NCBI GenBank assembly: GCA_964276095.1
Contig: CAXYDR010000003.1
Location: forward strand, 372,001-436,000
Length of the DNA stretch: 64,000 nt
Origin: GCA-2733415 sp964276095
Lineage (GTDB): Bacteria; Bacteroidota; Bacteroidia; Flavobacteriales; Flavobacteriaceae
Direction of reading: 5' to 3'
Numbering within the stretch: the first letter of the stretch is position 1; every line of letters starts with the position of its first letter. Both the position numbers and the translations under genes were made by a program. This document shows positions 45,664-54,014 of this stretch, one piece after another. The notes below the pieces were generated by a model. The model saw nothing but the letters and a program-made list of their open reading frames with translations, had not been told where the DNA came from and did not search any database.

Positions 45664-46254
45664 TTATATAAGCTTTGTAAGCATTTCTTTTGTTAAGTTA
45701 TCTAATTGCCTTTGTGCATTATGAGAACTAACAACACCTTTAAGTAAAACTGAACGAGTAAATGCTACTAAATCACTTATATGAGTTTTAGCAACTGGAA
45801 CATTATACTCTTCAATATCGATTAATATATCTAAAGTCAAAGTAGTATTGGGTTTTACCATATTAAAAACAATAAGAGCATCCTTCCCTTTATTTTGCTG
45901 TTTAATAAGAGTTAAAGTATTTTCAATAGCTAATAAATCTAAAACACCTGCTTTAGTAGGCACAATTATTAAATCTGCGATTTTAATCAAACTAGGTAAT
46001 TGATTGGATAGATATGGAGGTGTATCAATAAATATAAAATCAAAGTCCAAATTTCTAATTTCTTCAATATTATCTTGATATGGAATAATATCAAAATCTG
46101 TAACTAATCCTTTGAGCTGAGATAAACTTCCTTGTAAATCAAAATCTAAAACCGCCACTCTTGTATTTTGACTTATGTTTTGAGCAAGATTAAAAGTAAG
46201 AGTACTTTTACCAACTCCTCCCTTTTGATGTGTTATAAGAATTATTTTGGGCAT
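45664..46254 (-). CDS. ParA-family partition ATPase
   Basis: This 196-residue Walker-type ATPase has the deviant Walker A HQKGGVGKST (residues 8-17), switch/Walker B FDFIFIDTPPYLSN, and ADLIIVPTKAGVLDLLAI. It is short like plasmid ParA/ParF proteins. ParA-type ATPases segregate DNA together with a small DNA-binding partner, here encoded next. Its start overlaps the end of the relaxase gene by 47 bases in another frame, showing tight coupling to the mobilization unit. Confidence 0.9.
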   Translation of the reverse strand: MPKIILITHQKGGVGKSTLTFNLAQNISQNTRVAVLDFDLQGSLSQLKGLVTDFDIIPYQDNIEEIRNLDFDFIFIDTPPYLSNQLPSLIKIADLIIVPTKAGVLDLLAIENTLTLIKQQNKGKDALIVFNMVKPNTTLTLDILIDIEEYNVPVAKTHISDLVAFTRSVLLKGVVSSHNAQRQLDNLTKEMLTKLI

Positions 46255-47137
46255 TATTTTTTGTTTTTATATTTTGATTCGTTAATTGTTGCTCAAGTTT
46301 TACTTGCTTTAATAAATCATCCTTTTCTTTAGGAGATCCATTTTTTAAAATATATTGATTCTCAAACTTCTCTACTAAGGATCTTTTGTAATTAAATAAT
46401 TCATCAAATGTTTTTTCATTCATATTAATCCAATTCATTCTATCAAATCCAACTCTATAACAATTTGTTCCTATTTTTCTATCTGTTAAACGCTCCTTGG
46501 AGGTTGGAGTCAATTTTAATCTTTGACTCTTATCTTTTCTGCTTACAATAATATGTACGTGAGTATTTAACCCTGGTTTAAAACTTCCTGTTTTAACAAA
46601 TCCCTTCTTAACTTTTTTATCTATTCCTTTAAATTTTCTGAAATGCTCAATTTTACTATAGTAAACAAGATCCTCTCCAGTAACTAATCCTTTATCTTGC
46701 CTATTAAAATTCTTAGCATAATTAGTCATTATTAACCTCGAATATTCTCTAATTAAATTATTAAAAGAATTAAATTGATTTGTATTCATTTCCCAAACAT
46801 CTTTTATCTTTTTTCCTTTGGTAGCCATAGACACCAAATGTTCAAGTTCAAACTGACTAAAACTTATTGTTGGGGCAAAATACTTTGAATCTTTTTTGCC
46901 CAATTTTTTAATATTCCCATCAATAGAATCAATCACTTCTACACAGCTTATATCTAATCTTTCATTATTAAAAAAGAGTTGTTTCCTATTTTCGAGGAAA
47001 CCAATTTCACTAATTGTATTTGATTTGTTAATCATTTTATCCAACTCTTGATTTTCTTTATCCAAATAAAGTGTCAAATTAGAACAGCTTCCAATATTTT
47101 TAGCTCCCAAAGAACTATGTGGTTTACTAATTGGCAT
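46208..47137 (-). CDS. BtgB/DUF5712-type relaxase
   Basis: This 309-residue mobilization protein contains the relaxase metal motif GLNTHVHIIVSRKD (His-x-His, near residue 200). YAKNFNRQDKGLVTGEDLVYYSKIEHFRKF precedes it. The pattern matches the BtgB/DUF5712 relaxases of Bacteroidota mobilizable elements. The relaxase nicks oriT and leads single-stranded DNA into a helper conjugation pore. It begins 1 base from the end of the BtgA-like gene, and a strong oriT candidate lies just upstream of that gene. Confidence 0.82.
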   Translation of the reverse strand: MPISKPHSSLGAKNIGSCSNLTLYLDKENQELDKMINKSNTISEIGFLENRKQLFFNNERLDISCVEVIDSIDGNIKKLGKKDSKYFAPTISFSQFELEHLVSMATKGKKIKDVWEMNTNQFNSFNNLIREYSRLIMTNYAKNFNRQDKGLVTGEDLVYYSKIEHFRKFKGIDKKVKKGFVKTGSFKPGLNTHVHIIVSRKDKSQRLKLTPTSKERLTDRKIGTNCYRVGFDRMNWINMNEKTFDELFNYKRSLVEKFENQYILKNGSPKEKDDLLKQVKLEQQLTNQNIKTKNNAQNNSYNTSKGRSW

Positions 47138-47622
47138 TAATCAAATAAGTTTTTAATCTTCCCATGAATTCCTGATTTATTTTTTGAATCCATTAATTGA
47201 GATAACTCAATTAATGCTTGCTGTATTTTAATCTGTTTTTCATTCTGTTTTTTTATTTCTGATACAACAAATTTTGTTCGAGTATTATCTACTTCATCAA
47301 TTTTTTTAATTACAGATTCTATCCAGTTTGTTAGTTTTTCAATACCCTTTTTTTGCTCTTCAGAATAACTATAAACTTCCTGCCTTAAGGGTTTTAAAAT
47401 ATCTCTTTCTTGAACTTTCAAAAAGGAAACAATTCGCTTATCTAATGTCTTAACCATTACTGAAGGATTTTCATTAATTGCATCCATAGGATTGATTCCT
47501 GTTTTTTTAAAGTAGAGAATCATATTCTCTACCAACCCTCCATATTGAACCCCAAAAGTACCCGACAGTTTTACTAGATTTTTATGCTGAAACTCATTTA
47601 TTATGATGCTTTTTTTCTTCAT
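47137..47622 (-). CDS. BtgA-like mobilization accessory protein
   Basis: This 161-residue protein resembles BtgA/BfmA. An N-terminal DNA-binding segment IIINEFQHKNLVKLSGTFGVQYGGLVENMILYFKKTG is followed by a long charged coiled coil (about 75-150). BtgA binds oriT and helps relaxase assembly. Its stop and the relaxase start overlap by a base. An AAATACTGAATATCAGTAA stretch just upstream (about 47632-47652) has imperfect symmetry and may be its promoter or operator. Confidence 0.78.
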   Translation of the reverse strand: MKKKSIIINEFQHKNLVKLSGTFGVQYGGLVENMILYFKKTGINPMDAINENPSVMVKTLDKRIVSFLKVQERDILKPLRQEVYSYSEEQKKGIEKLTNWIESVIKKIDEVDNTRTKFVVSEIKKQNEKQIKIQQALIELSQLMDSKNKSGIHGKIKNLFD

Positions 47623-47730
47623 ATTATATATTTAAATACTGAATATCAGTAATTTATACGCTGTTTTATATTTACCTTATAACAAATTATAATTTAAAAA
47701 TCTCCGTAAGGTAGTAGTGACAAGGGTTTG

Positions 47731-47785
47731 CCTCGCAGAGCAAGTTGAAAATAGGGGCTCTGCCCCTGTTCAACTTGCTGTAACA
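47731..47785. other. likely origin of transfer (oriT)
   Basis: A nested inverted repeat: agcaagttgaa (47739-47749) pairs with ttcaacttgct (47769-47779), and inside it aggggc (47753-47758) pairs with gcccct (47762-47767) around a tct loop. It is the most GC-rich DNA in the neighbourhood and stands about 115 bases upstream of the BtgA-like and relaxase genes, as an oriT should. The preceding 47701-47735 bases (with caagggtttgcctcgc) may hold the nick region. Confidence 0.7.
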
Positions 47786-47839
47786 CTTACACATTTACGA
47801 ATACGTTCTAACATGCAATTTTCATTATCTTTTTTCCTT

Positions 47840-48892
47840 TCAAAAATTAATACGCATTCCATTCTCATCTCTTAAATCGAAAACATCAATTAAAGTTTTT
47901 AGATTATTATTTCTCATATATAGATTAAGCATCGTTTGAGATTTAGAACTAATTAGTTTTTCTGTTTTCGACTGTTTATTAAGCATAAAGTAATCTGCAA
48001 TATCAAACCCTTTTTCTTTCTCTATTTGAGTTCCTTTTTTCTCTAATAAATCTGATACTTCAATATCAAAACCACACCTCTTAAACTCTTCACGTTTTTC
48101 ATTCCATTGTGAAAATGGAGACCCATTAGCTCCTTCTACACCCAAGTCTGGATATAGTATTATTTTACGGCTTTTCAATTCTTTAATCTTAGCAATTGAT
48201 AACCCATTTAAGCTACCTGTAGCCATCCATAAATATTTATCAAAAAGAACACTCATTATAAGCGCTGTTTTTTCTGATTCAACGATTGCTATAGTTTTAT
48301 CATATTTGTTTAATAGATGCAGTCCAAACAAACATTGACTAAGTTGAAACTCATCAATCTCCTTGTTTTTTAATTGTAATGCGTGTATCCAATTAATATA
48401 CTTTGTTCTTTTACCTAGTTTGTTATAAATAATAATCTTTCCTCCTTTTATTTTTTGGTAGTTATCAATCTGCCAAAAAACCGTTCCAAAATGCCACTCA
48501 CTAATTGTCCCAACTTTATAGTTTTCTATTGCTAGATTAAGTTTTTCTGAATTACATTTCCTTTTTAAAAACTCTACAAGATTGTTTTGAGTATAATTAC
48601 ATAAAGTATTATCAAGAGTGCTTTGAGAGTGATAACTAGTTTCTTTTTTAGCGACTAGTTCCATTGGATTTTTCATTATTGGGTTATACTCTTGATTGTT
48701 ATCTTTAAAAAACAACTTTGGCGTATAATGGTAACCGCAATTGTTCTCCCTATCACATCTACCAGATATATTAGAGACTACTTCTCCTGACTCATTATTT
48801 ACATATTGAACAAATGTTTTCTTTGAACATTTAGGGCAGAAATGTTTTTTAGATGTCTTATTTAAAGAATACTTATACATACTATGTTGCAT
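47840..48892 (-). CDS. DUF6371-type primase-like protein with zinc finger and Toprim fold
   Basis: This 350-residue protein begins with a zinc-binding domain (HFCPKCSKKTF...CDRENNCGYHY, residues about 18-52) like DNA primases. A Toprim-like core follows, with IAIVESEKTALI (Glu-x-x-x motif) and KIILYPDLGVEGANG (Asp-x-Asp analogue). This is the layout of DUF6371 proteins in Bacteroidota mobile elements, often found with DUF3987 helicase-like proteins. It likely primes replication of the excised element. The start is ambiguous between residues 1 and 5 (MQHSMYKY). Confidence 0.75.
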   Translation of the reverse strand: MQHSMYKYSLNKTSKKHFCPKCSKKTFVQYVNNESGEVVSNISGRCDRENNCGYHYTPKLFFKDNNQEYNPIMKNPMELVAKKETSYHSQSTLDNTLCNYTQNNLVEFLKRKCNSEKLNLAIENYKVGTISEWHFGTVFWQIDNYQKIKGGKIIIYNKLGKRTKYINWIHALQLKNKEIDEFQLSQCLFGLHLLNKYDKTIAIVESEKTALIMSVLFDKYLWMATGSLNGLSIAKIKELKSRKIILYPDLGVEGANGSPFSQWNEKREEFKRCGFDIEVSDLLEKKGTQIEKEKGFDIADYFMLNKQSKTEKLISSKSQTMLNLYMRNNNLKTLIDVFDLRDENGMRINF

Positions 48893-49090
48893 TTATTGCA
48901 CTTATTGCACAATTGAGTTATAAAGAGGTTTATAGTTGTTTTTAAAATTCATTTTTACTTCATTTTACTTGCACTTTATTTTCATACTTCAATTGCACAA
49001 CCTGCACAAAATCTACATTTTAAAAACAAAATAAAACACTGAATAACAAAGTGTTACGAGACAAAATGAAGAAAATGAAGAAAATGAAGT
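48893..49090. other. repeat-rich region upstream of the primase-like gene, possible replication origin
   Basis: ttattgcac is tandemly repeated (48893-48901, 48902-48910). Further tgcac units occur at 48970, 48994 and 49003. A 9-bp unit aaaatgaag is repeated three times exactly at 49063-49089. A small acact...agtgt inverted repeat is near 49037-49053. Such short iterons next to primase/helicase genes are common at replication origins. Confidence 0.4.
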
Positions 49091-50527
49091 CTATACTATC
49101 TTTTGATATACACCGTGTGCTATTTTTTTAAATATTTTTTTGTCTTTTATAAAAGTCTTAAACTGCCTCTCACTTACTCTACGCTTGCCATTTATTGGCT
49201 TACAAGCAATTTTAACACCATCACCTGTTTTAAAAGTATCATCTAGCTCACCTAAAATGTCTATTTGAAGCTTCGTTAATGTCTCCAAATAATTTTTATT
49301 CCCTAACTCTTGCCTAACCCTTATTGCGTTATTATGATAATATTTAAATAATCTTATTGCTGATTTTACTGAGGACAACTCTATTATGTTTCCTGGTTTT
49401 TTATCTATAACAGAATGTAATAATTGAATAATTAAAGCAAAACGAATTACATATTGTTGAAGTTTAATCTCTATACTTCTTTCATAATCAAATAGAAAAC
49501 CCTTTTCTTGAGGCCTGTTATTCTGCCAATTAAAAAGATACTTTTTAGCTTCTTTGTTTAAAGGCAAAATCATTGAATCACCTTTTAAATCCAGATTAAG
49601 ATTAAGTAAGTTTGAAATTATAGTAATGTAATTTTCGAGAATAACTGGATTTATATCCTCTTCATTCCATTTAAGCATTTTCTGGTTTTGAGGATATACG
49701 AATAAAAGCCTATCCATAAACCCGTTAGTACCCCTTCCACCTTTCGAAAATTCTTCTAAAACCGTTATTTGTGTACTCCCTATTACTCCTACATATGGAT
49801 CTTCAATCCTCAAACTTTTACCTGAAGCCCTATCCATTGAATAAACAGTTCCACTCCAAAAACTTAAATAAGTTTCTGCTTCACCAGAATTGTTATATCT
49901 ATTGAAGTTTTTTAACCACCCACTTAATTCATCAACATAAATACAAATACCACGTTTATTATTTGAATGAATCAATGCTAATGCCTCTGGTGTGAAATCA
50001 CTAATCAGGTACTTGCTTAAAGTTGGCTTAACAAATTTTTCCTTCTTATCTGTAGACTCTAGAATATTTCGCTCATATTCATCCATTTCAGACTGGTACT
50101 TGTTAAACAAAATATTCTCTTGTATATGAATTGGCTTGAAACAAAATTTTAAAGCATGACTCTTAGAGTCCCCCGGCTTACCTACTATTACAGTAAACAG
50201 ATTTGCTTTTTCTTCCCAACCATGTTTTACTTTTACTTTATGTGACACCCCTATTGCGGTTGACGATGCTGACATAATACCTGCTCCTAAATAATCTAAA
50301 GCAAATTGATATTTAGTACTAGCTTCATAGCATACTTCTTGTAAAGTTCTTGGGAAAATATCTATTGGAAATGGATTCTCTCCTTTTGACACTAATTTAA
50401 TGTAATCATTCTCTAAATCTATAACATCAATCCTTACTTCTTTTTCCGTATCTTCGCTTTGCAAAATTTGAAGACCACCTCTTTCATTACTATTAATGTT
50501 AGAGGTGTTTTTTTTAGATAGTGTCAT
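49091..50527 (-). CDS. DUF3987 helicase/ATPase-like replication protein
   Basis: This 478-residue protein fits DUF3987: VIVGKPGDSKSHALKF (Walker A-like, about 135-150), GICIYVDELSGWLKNFNRY (Walker B-like with DEL), and VGVIGSTQITVLEEF with GFMDRLLFVYPQ (sensor region). A winged-helix-like end (VSERQFKTFIKDKKIFKK) closes it. DUF3987 proteins resemble plasmid and phage replicative helicases or primase-helicases. The gene starts 3 bases after the excisionase-like gene ends, in the integration/replication module of element 1. Confidence 0.85.
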   Translation of the reverse strand: MTLSKKNTSNINSNERGGLQILQSEDTEKEVRIDVIDLENDYIKLVSKGENPFPIDIFPRTLQEVCYEASTKYQFALDYLGAGIMSASSTAIGVSHKVKVKHGWEEKANLFTVIVGKPGDSKSHALKFCFKPIHIQENILFNKYQSEMDEYERNILESTDKKEKFVKPTLSKYLISDFTPEALALIHSNNKRGICIYVDELSGWLKNFNRYNNSGEAETYLSFWSGTVYSMDRASGKSLRIEDPYVGVIGSTQITVLEEFSKGGRGTNGFMDRLLFVYPQNQKMLKWNEEDINPVILENYITIISNLLNLNLDLKGDSMILPLNKEAKKYLFNWQNNRPQEKGFLFDYERSIEIKLQQYVIRFALIIQLLHSVIDKKPGNIIELSSVKSAIRLFKYYHNNAIRVRQELGNKNYLETLTKLQIDILGELDDTFKTGDGVKIACKPINGKRRVSERQFKTFIKDKKIFKKIAHGVYQKIV

Positions 50528-50530
50528 AGA

Positions 50531-50806
50531 CTATCTTTTATATTTTAAAGATTTTATTTCGTTTAAAGAATCGAATATTTCATTATGAGGAATACGAATA
50601 GAACGACCAAAATTAGTTGCTCTTATGGTTCCTTTTGAAATGTGGTTGCGAATTGTCTGTTTATCAACTTTAAGAAGTTCTGAAGCTTCTTTAATAGTAT
50701 ACAACTTACTAGATAAGTCTTTCTCTGGTTTATTGAGTAGCTTAATTAATAAGCCTTTTACTTCATTTAAATCCGACTGGATTACTGCGAAAGGATTGTA
50801 CATCAT
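50531..50806 (-). CDS. helix-turn-helix protein, excisionase/MerR-like
   Basis: This 91-residue protein has a short coiled N-terminus and a MerR-like excisionase domain: LYTIKEASELLKVDKQTIRNHISKGTIRATNFGRSIRIPHNEI. Such HTH_17 proteins in mobile elements often control excision (Xis) or replication genes. It heads the DUF3987 gene (3 bases apart). Confidence 0.85.
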   Translation of the reverse strand: MMYNPFAVIQSDLNEVKGLLIKLLNKPEKDLSSKLYTIKEASELLKVDKQTIRNHISKGTIRATNFGRSIRIPHNEIFDSLNEIKSLKYKR

Positions 50807-50907
50807 TGCAAAAATTTATTATTTATTTTAGCAATGATACTACTGATTATATGCTAGATAGCTTTATTAAATTAAGATTAAGCAAATAAAGTAAACATTA
50901 ATAATAA

Positions 50908-51612
50908 TTAGAGATAAGAAATAATTTCCTGATAAATGTAGTAGAACTCCATGTTCTTATGAATTCCCTTTTCGTCTTCAAAAGTTTTAATTATTTGGCT
51001 ATATCTCGCTGGAGTTAAATTAACTCCAAAATATTTACTAAACGCTTTAGTTTGAATATTTTGATTTATGTTATTATCTACAATTTTAAAATGATTTAAA
51101 GCAAACAACATCACGCCAAGCTGTGTGGGTAACTTACTGAAATTTGGACCTAGACCTACAAAGGTGTTTTTATTATCGATTATTTTACTCTCCTTTAGCT
51201 TACTTAATAAATGTGACCACTTCTCTCTATCCCTAATTATCACTTCTATATCGTTTACATCATTTATCGTTTCATTTTTACAATTTGACATCTTATCGAA
51301 ATAATAATTTATATTTTTCTCATTAGAAATTGAGTTAGGAAAAACCCTAGTTAAAAGCAACCCTGAAAAAGCAAAAAACGCCATCACCCCAATTACAAAA
51401 TAAAACCAAAAAACAGCATTAAAAAAAGGGCTTAAGTTATATCCAATTTGAATAAAAAATACTACAGATATAAAAAAAAGAAATATAACTTTGAAGAAAA
51501 GTCCTATAATTTCAAGCTTATCTTTTATTATTTTTTTAGCTTGTTTACATAATGCTAATGTATAATTTAATATCTCCAAGTACCTGCTAAAAAAAGTAAA
51601 AACGTATTTCAT
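50908..51612 (-). CDS. membrane-anchored protein with RteC-like C-terminus
   Basis: This 234-residue protein has two membrane helices (about 38-60 and 69-88) near the N-terminus. The soluble C-terminal domain, LPTQLGVMLFALNHFKIVDN and then FSKYFGVNLTPARYSQIIKTF, resembles the C-terminal part of RteC, the regulator of excision in CTnDOT-like elements (small identity, weak call). A membrane anchor on such a domain would be unusual. It sits between integrase and excisionase-like genes. Function unproven. Confidence 0.5.
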   Translation of the reverse strand: MKYVFTFFSRYLEILNYTLALCKQAKKIIKDKLEIIGLFFKVIFLFFISVVFFIQIGYNLSPFFNAVFWFYFVIGVMAFFAFSGLLLTRVFPNSISNEKNINYYFDKMSNCKNETINDVNDIEVIIRDREKWSHLLSKLKESKIIDNKNTFVGLGPNFSKLPTQLGVMLFALNHFKIVDNNINQNIQTKAFSKYFGVNLTPARYSQIIKTFEDEKGIHKNMEFYYIYQEIISYL

Positions 51613-51632
51613 AACTCTTTATTTTTAAGGTT

Positions 51633-52886
51633 TTAAACAGTCTTTAGTTTAGGTAGTACAATATTAAATACTTCATCCATAGCTTCCTTTTTTTCAGGTT
51701 CACTCACCTGGTAATATTGATTTAATGTTTTCATATCTGTATGCCCTGTAATTGATGCAATAAGCTTATCACTCTTACCTTGTCGTTTCATCATAGTAAT
51801 AAATGTCCTTCTAGCTGTATGTGTACTTATTCTTTTGTAATAGGGCATTTCAACTTTTATGTTCTCCTTCCCTTTGGTTGTAACTTTTTGGACAGACTCA
51901 ACATATCCCATTTTTTTAAAAATCTCTTTTATATACTCGTTCTGTTTTTGATTGGCTATTAGGGGAAGTTTATAATTATACTTTCGTAGAATAAATTTAG
52001 ATATCGTAGTTAATGGTATTTCTCTAGCTTGTTTTGAACGATCTTTGTCTTCTTTAAGGATAATCCCCTCTGTAGTGACGTTACTCTTTTGTATTAATGA
52101 CAATTCTCCAAAACGCATTCCAGTTACACAAGCAAACACAAAAACATCTCTTACTTTTTCAAGTCTATCTATTTCAAAATCGAATTCTAACAATGTATTC
52201 AAATCATCAATAGTTAGTGCTATTTGTTTTGTTATTACACGTTCTAACTTTTTAAAGTATATAAAAGAATCATTATAGGTGTATTTGTTTTTTAAAGACC
52301 AAAACATAAATGTTTTAAACAAACCTAAATTTCTGGAATATGTATTATTAATATGATTTAAATCATCTAAACAATATGAAGTAAACTCACTATAGAACTC
52401 ATCTGTAATGGTATTGAATGTCAATTTATATTTTTTTGATAGCTCAAAATTATTAAGCAAATTTCTAATGTTTTTATAACGTTTAACTGTTGCTATAGAC
52501 CACTCTTTATTTTTATTTTTTTCTGAAGTAAACTCATCGTAAGCCTCAAAAAACATATTTGCTCCAACTGAACCTTTTTTAAACTCTTCATCAAATACTT
52601 TTTTTATAGCCTTTGAAGTAAAATCTTCTTTAATCCTTTTATACAAGCTTTCCGTTTCCAAAAAAAGACTTGAATGTCTATCTAACTGTAATTTTATGCT
52701 TTTTGAAAATTTAGAAACATTACCTCTTGATAAAGGCATTTTATTTTTGAAGTCCCAATACTTTGGACTGATTTTTTCTCCTGTAGAATAAACAAAAGTC
52801 TTTCCCTCATTTTTAAAAGAAACAGTAAAATAAATTAAAGTCTCTTTTTCTTGCTTTGGATATTTTAAACGGAAGGAATATTTCAT
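51633..52886 (-). CDS. tyrosine recombinase / integrase of element 1
   Basis: This 417-residue integrase has an N-terminal arm-binding domain (FRLKYPKQEKETLIYFTVSFKNEGK), a SAM-like core-binding domain (about 105-215) and a catalytic domain. The catalytic residues are seen in ACVTGMRFGELSLI (Arg I), STHTARRTF (His-x-x-Arg), ITGHTDMKTL (His) and NQYYQVSE (Tyr). The family is that of Bacteroidota transposon and IME integrases. It lies 150 bases from the middle att core, in the usual integrase-next-to-att arrangement, and probably recombines the ssrA core site. Confidence 0.95.
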   Translation of the reverse strand: MKYSFRLKYPKQEKETLIYFTVSFKNEGKTFVYSTGEKISPKYWDFKNKMPLSRGNVSKFSKSIKLQLDRHSSLFLETESLYKRIKEDFTSKAIKKVFDEEFKKGSVGANMFFEAYDEFTSEKNKNKEWSIATVKRYKNIRNLLNNFELSKKYKLTFNTITDEFYSEFTSYCLDDLNHINNTYSRNLGLFKTFMFWSLKNKYTYNDSFIYFKKLERVITKQIALTIDDLNTLLEFDFEIDRLEKVRDVFVFACVTGMRFGELSLIQKSNVTTEGIILKEDKDRSKQAREIPLTTISKFILRKYNYKLPLIANQKQNEYIKEIFKKMGYVESVQKVTTKGKENIKVEMPYYKRISTHTARRTFITMMKRQGKSDKLIASITGHTDMKTLNQYYQVSEPEKKEAMDEVFNIVLPKLKTV

Positions 52887-52897
52887 TTATACTATAT

Positions 52898-52916
52898 AGG
52901 TGTCGTTTTAGGTGTT
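52898..52916 (+). repeat. right arm-type site of element 1
   Basis: AGGTGTCGTTTTAGGTGTT, matching 22515-22533 at 16 of 19 positions. Between it and the att core there is also TGTTAT-ATCTGAAC-ATAACA at 52922-52941, another possible binding site. Confidence 0.6.
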
Positions 52917-53035
52917 AAAAATGTTATATCTGAACATAACAACAATACTTAACAAATATAACAAAACCAATAAAACAAAGGCGTTATACTACTCGATATA
53001 TTTAAAAGTGTTAATTACTTTACACAAATACAATA

Positions 53036-53049
53036 CTCGGCGACTCCAC
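53036..53049. other. middle attachment core between elements 1 and 2
   Basis: ctcggcgactccac, identical to the ssrA 3'-end core and to 59463-59476. The flanking bases differ (actcgg...ctattt). This is the junction of two tandem elements. Confidence 0.8.
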
Positions 53050-53057
53050 TATTTAAC

Positions 53058-53089
53058 ACCCTAACACCTTTATTTATAGATGTTAGGGT
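53058..53089. terminator. hairpin terminator just after the middle att core
   Basis: ACCCTAACA (53058-53066) pairs with TGTTAGGGT (53081-53089), followed by T-tracts. It has the same position relative to the core as the hairpins at 22474 and 59480. Confidence 0.85.
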
Positions 53090-53096
53090 TTTTTAT

Positions 53097-53110
53097 TAGT
53101 CAACATTTAG
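53097..53110 (+). repeat. left arm-type site of element 2
   Basis: tagtcaacatttag, followed by a diverged second unit (acaacaacatt). The identical unit occurs twice overlapping near the right end at 59304-59328. Confidence 0.6.
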
Positions 53111-53129
53111 ACAACAACATTGAAAAGCA

Positions 53130-53450
53130 TCTTTTTTACCGCGCGAAAAACAGTTTCTTTTTTATACTGTCGAAAACGGTTTCTTTTTAGTGTTACGAAA
53201 ACAATTCCCTTTTTTATACTGTCGAAAACAACCTTATATTAAATAGTCATTTGCGCGCGTATTGTTTTGATTTAATTATTACATACGCATCATGATAAAG
53301 AAAAATCTTTGTGCGCTCGTAGTGACTTCTTTTTTACCCTGTGAAAAACGGTTTCTTTTTTATACTGTGAAAAACAATTCCTTTTACCGTTGTAAAAACA
53401 ATTGCATAAAAAAAGGTTGCCAAACTAATGACGACCTTCAATTTTGTTAT
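53130..53450. repeat. array of degenerate ~28-bp repeats
   Basis: Units resembling gaaaaacRRTTtcttttttatactgt recur about seven times in imperfect tandem at 53137-53235 and 53335-53415, separated by a stretch with tgcgcgcg. Related units appear again at 54015-54075. Each block ends with a shared caattgcataaaaaaag stretch just before the end of a gene. They could act as terminators, small RNA genes or protein-binding arrays. Spacing and variation exclude a CRISPR. Confidence 0.6.
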
Positions 53451-53471
53451 TTAGATTAATCCTAGAGTTAT

Positions 53472-53930
53472 TTATTCAAGCACGTCAATTGGAAATATTT
53501 TTTTTACCTGAGACTTATTAGTTTCTCCCATTACTCCAGATGTTCCATTAGCATAGGTTATTAAAGTAGTGAATCTTTTTCCGTTTCTTTTAAACTTTAG
53601 TACTGTTTCACCCATTTTAATAGTTAGATCTGTTTGTTTTTTAATAAAAAGATTTAACATTACTTCTCTCAATTCAACTACGGATTCTCTTTCTCCGATT
53701 TTCAATTTCTTCATAGGTCTTTTTAAAAATGGAATATCAGTATTTGAGGCGTCTCTATAGGATACAAAATATGAGTTATCCGCACTATCTTTACTTAGGG
53801 ACTTAGTGACTCCATCTAATGCTAATGACCACAATGATGAAATTTCTATTATAGGTTTTTCTATTATTTCAATTTGTGCATTTGAAACGTAAGTTGTTAC
53901 AAGTAAAAGGATTAGAGTTATTCTTTTCAT
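53472..53930 (-). CDS. exported protein of unknown function
   Basis: This 152-residue protein has a signal peptide (residues 1-18, ending VSNAQ). The mature domain is strand-rich and basic in the middle (PFLKRPMKKLKIGERESVVEL), with TLITYANGTSGVMGE near the end. No family is recognised. It is paired in style with the lipoprotein gene upstream. Both have a similar motif in their upstream regions, so they are likely co-regulated cargo. Confidence 0.6.
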   Translation of the reverse strand: MKRITLILLLVTTYVSNAQIEIIEKPIIEISSLWSLALDGVTKSLSKDSADNSYFVSYRDASNTDIPFLKRPMKKLKIGERESVVELREVMLNLFIKKQTDLTIKMGETVLKFKRNGKRFTTLITYANGTSGVMGETNKSQVKKIFPIDVLE

Positions 53931-53969
53931 AGTTAGTTTTAATTGTGAATTTAGACTTAATTGTTAGAC

Positions 53970-54010
53970 TGCAAAATAGTTATTTTATACTCACTACTAT
54001 TAGTGAATTA
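53970..54010 (-). promoter_or_regulatory. putative operator/promoter of the exported-protein gene
   Basis: TCACTA (53991-53996) and TAGTGA (54001-54006) form a 6-bp inverted repeat with a 4-base spacer, next to AAAATAGTTATTTTATA. A near copy precedes the lipoprotein gene at 54767-54808. Confidence 0.4.
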
Positions 54011-54014
54011 TGCA

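Larger units (their letters stand above)
22471..53049. mobile_element. element 1: ~30.6 kb integrative mobilizable element in ssrA
   Basis: Both boundaries are the att cores. A tyrosine integrase lies at the right end (51633-52886). Nearly identical 19-bp arm-type sites stand near each end (22515-22533 and 52898-52916, 16 of 19 bases equal). The right third carries integration, replication-like and mobilization genes with a likely oriT. The left two thirds are cargo: SIR2-HerA defence, toxin-antitoxin, patatin, and metallopeptidase toxin with immunity. There are no type IV secretion (Tra) genes, so it would need a helper to move. It is best described as an integrative mobilizable element and genomic island. 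Confidence 0.85.

Noticed and set aside
22471..53049. Self-transmissible conjugative element
   Set aside because: No TraA-TraQ type IV secretion genes or coupling protein are present; only a relaxase, accessory protein and likely oriT.
53130..53450. CRISPR array
   Set aside because: Units are degenerate and joined without unique spacers of constant length, and no cas genes are present.
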